Shown piece by piece: positions 4,825-6,380 of a stretch of 6,380 bases of DNA. The notes beneath the pieces are model-generated. The model was not told the DNA's origin, did not search any database, and saw only the letters and a list, made by a program, of their open reading frames with translations. Both the position numbers and the translations under genes were made by a program. Source of the stretch: DAOMFM01 sp035429825 (GTDB lineage Bacteria; Acidobacteriota; Blastocatellia; UBA7656; JADIYM01). Every line of letters begins with the position of its first letter. Within the stretch, counting starts at the first letter, position 1. Where the stretch lies: positions 1 through 6,380 of the forward strand of contig JBGAKX010000199.1 in the NCBI GenBank assembly GCA_044224215.1. The letters run 5' to 3'.

Positions 4825-6380
4825 ATGACGTTCTACCTGACCGCTGCCCGCGGACTTCTGTGCATTGCGCTCGTCGCGCTCGCCGTCCAGTGCGCGCACG
4901 CGACGACGATCATCCCAGTGTCGGACGACGACCTCGCCGCGAGCTCCGAGGTCATCGTCGAGGGCCGCTGTATCGACATCCGGCCTGCGTGGAACGAGGA
5001 CCGCACGCTCATCTACAGCTTTGTCACGTTCCGCGTGCGGCGGGTGCTGAAGGGCGACGTCGTGCCGGGCAAGATCACGTTGCGTCAGCCTGGCGGGACT
5101 GTCGGCGATGCGACGAGCATCCTGTGGGGCGCGCCGTACTGGCAGGTCGGCTGGGACATGCTGCTCTACCTGAACCCGGACCAGACGGGAGCGCTGCGTG
5201 TGGCGCACCTCTCGCTCGGCTATTTCCGGATCATGAAGGACTCGCGAACGGGCGAGCGGTACGTGTCCCGACCCGATCCGGGGTTCAACGTGGCGATCGC
5301 CGGCCCGGGGACGATCGCGTGCACCGAGAGGTATGCGGACCGCATTGCGCGCATCGAGGCCGAGACGGGCATCGTGACGGCCGATCCAGGGCCCGAACCT
5401 CCCGAGGCCTTCAAGGCGGGCGGTTCGTCGTCGAACTTTAAGTTTCTTCCGCCGGGGTTCAAGTGGTTCGAGCCCGACCAGGGCGGCAGGGTCCACTATC
5501 GGGTGAACCCGCAGATGGCGCCGACGCCGTCGCGCGGGATGGACGAAGCGCGCGCTTCGGTCGAGGCGTGGTCGACGGTACCGGGCTCGAACCTGCGCGC
5601 AGAGATCGACGGTCAGACGGATGCGTGCGGGCTGAGGTCCGACGGCGTGGATTCGATCTCGTTCAACGACTGCACGGGAATGTTCGACCCGCCGATCAAC
5701 TGCACGGGCGTGGTCGCGCTCGGCGGCGTGGCCGAGGCGACGCCCAGCGAGTCGGTGTCGATCGGCGGCCGCACGTTCGCGCGGATCAAGGACGCCGACG
5801 TCACGTTCAATACGGGGTTTGAGTGCCTGCTGTCGAATCCGCTTGTTGTTCAGGAGCTCATGACGCACGAGCTCGGCCATACGTTCGGTTTTGGCCATTC
5901 GTCGGAGGACGTCCGCGAGTCGAACGCACTGTTGCGCGACGCGACGATGTTCTTCATCGCGCACCTCGACAGCCGGGGCGCGTCGCTGAAGGAGGACGAC
6001 CAGGACGCCGCGCGCTTTCTGTACAGGTCGCCGGTGACTCCGGCGCCGCTGTCGATCGAGACCGAGGACCTTCCTGAGGCGCCTGTTGGCGCGCCGTATT
6101 CGTTCCAGCTGTCGGCGAAGGGGACGGGACCATTCACGTGGTCGCTCGATTCCGGCGCGTTGCCGGCGGGGCTGTCGCTCTCGCAGAACGGGACGATTAC
6201 GGGAACCGCTTCGGCGGCCGAGGACGCGACGTTTACCGTGCGCGTTCGTGACGTGGCGAACTTCGACTTCACGCGGACGCTGTGGTTGCGATCGTCGCCG
6301 AATCCGGCGCCGTTCGTCGTGTCGGCGACGTTCAAGTCGTCAAAGACGCGGCTGATCATTACGGCGCTGAATGTGGACGG
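4825..6380 (+). CDS. Secreted matrixin-like zinc metalloprotease with He_PIG domain (3' end beyond window)
   Basis: The frame is open from the ATG at 4825 to the window end (518 codons, no stop seen), so the protein is C-terminally incomplete. Residues 1-26 are a signal peptide (hydrophobic GLLCIALVALAV, cleavage probably after AHA). Residues 27 to about 165 form a beta-rich N-terminal domain (SEVIVEGRCIDIRP, VLKGDVVPGKITLRQPGG, MLLYLNP, GYFRIMKDSRTGERYVSRP) seen in other secreted proteases. The catalytic domain spans about 212-402, with the zinc motif HELGHTFGFGH at 348-358 (ligands H348, H352, H358; base E349), a probable Met-turn at M375 (DATMFF) and a closing EDDQDAARFLY. Residues about 406-490 are a He_PIG Ig-like domain (GALPAGLSLSQNGTITG), and an IPT/TIG-like domain seems to begin near 497. 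It would cleave extracellular proteins; the substrate is unknown. No obvious cysteine-switch prodomain is visible. It is divergent from the propeller gene, with a strong Shine-Dalgarno sequence. Confidence 0.93.
   Translation, partial: MTFYLTAARGLLCIALVALAVQCAHATTIIPVSDDDLAASSEVIVEGRCIDIRPAWNEDRTLIYSFVTFRVRRVLKGDVVPGKITLRQPGGTVGDATSILWGAPYWQVGWDMLLYLNPDQTGALRVAHLSLGYFRIMKDSRTGERYVSRPDPGFNVAIAGPGTIACTERYADRIARIEAETGIVTADPGPEPPEAFKAGGSSSNFKFLPPGFKWFEPDQGGRVHYRVNPQMAPTPSRGMDEARASVEAWSTVPGSNLRAEIDGQTDACGLRSDGVDSISFNDCTGMFDPPINCTGVVALGGVAEATPSESVSIGGRTFARIKDADVTFNTGFECLLSNPLVVQELMTHELGHTFGFGHSSEDVRESNALLRDATMFFIAHLDSRGASLKEDDQDAARFLYRSPVTPAPLSIETEDLPEAPVGAPYSFQLSAKGTGPFTWSLDSGALPAGLSLSQNGTITGTASAAEDATFTVRVRDVANFDFTRTLWLRSSPNPAPFVVSATFKSSKTRLIITALNVD

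Noticed and set aside
4584..4826. N-terminal extension of the propeller protein by 81 residues
   Set aside because: It would bury the signal peptide inside the protein and cross the divergent promoter region. The ATG at 4583 has a well-placed AAGGAG.
4657..5964. A 435-codon minus-strand open frame across the metalloprotease
   Set aside because: It is rich in Arg/His/Asp with no recognisable family, and lies antisense to a frame with a signal peptide, zinc motif and He_PIG domain.

Overview
This GC-rich window (roughly two-thirds G+C by eye) is bacterial. It looks like a soil or sediment lineage rich in secreted modular proteins. Acidobacteriota or a similar phylum is my best guess, because of the SBBP propeller, the He_PIG domain, the IPT/TIG-like C-terminus and the intergenic GCAAAGACGC-type inverted repeat. 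This is inference: no rRNA or marker gene is present.

Layout. (1) 27-944 (+) encodes the C-terminal half or more of an extracellular solute-binding protein of the peptide/dipeptide type (SBP_bac_5). Its true 5' part lies upstream or is broken near a G/C palindrome at 56-78. (2) 945-1050 is a short gap between convergent genes, filled by a 34-bp-arm inverted repeat that could act as a bidirectional terminator. (3) 1764-1051 (-) encodes an AlkD-like HEAT-repeat DNA alkylation repair family protein. (4) 4583-1791 (-), 26 bp upstream of it in the same direction, encodes a 930-residue secreted protein with a conserved N-terminal beta domain, seven SBBP propeller repeats, an FN3-like domain and an IPT/TIG-like C-terminus. 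(5) 4584-4824 is a 241-bp divergent control region. (6) 4825 to the window end (+) encodes a secreted matrixin-like zinc metalloprotease with a He_PIG domain. It is open to the last base, so its 3' end is missing.

The two large central genes are divergent, and both products carry signal peptides and C-terminal Ig-like modules, so they may form a secreted pair. The alkD-like gene follows the propeller gene closely and probably shares its transcript, although the products would act in different compartments. I see no mobile element, tRNA, rRNA or CRISPR array. I do not see a clearly new system. The observations most worth checking are the apparent loss of AlkD catalytic residues, the secreted divergent pair, the intergenic repeat, the frame break in the first gene, and a codon-context bias before AAG.
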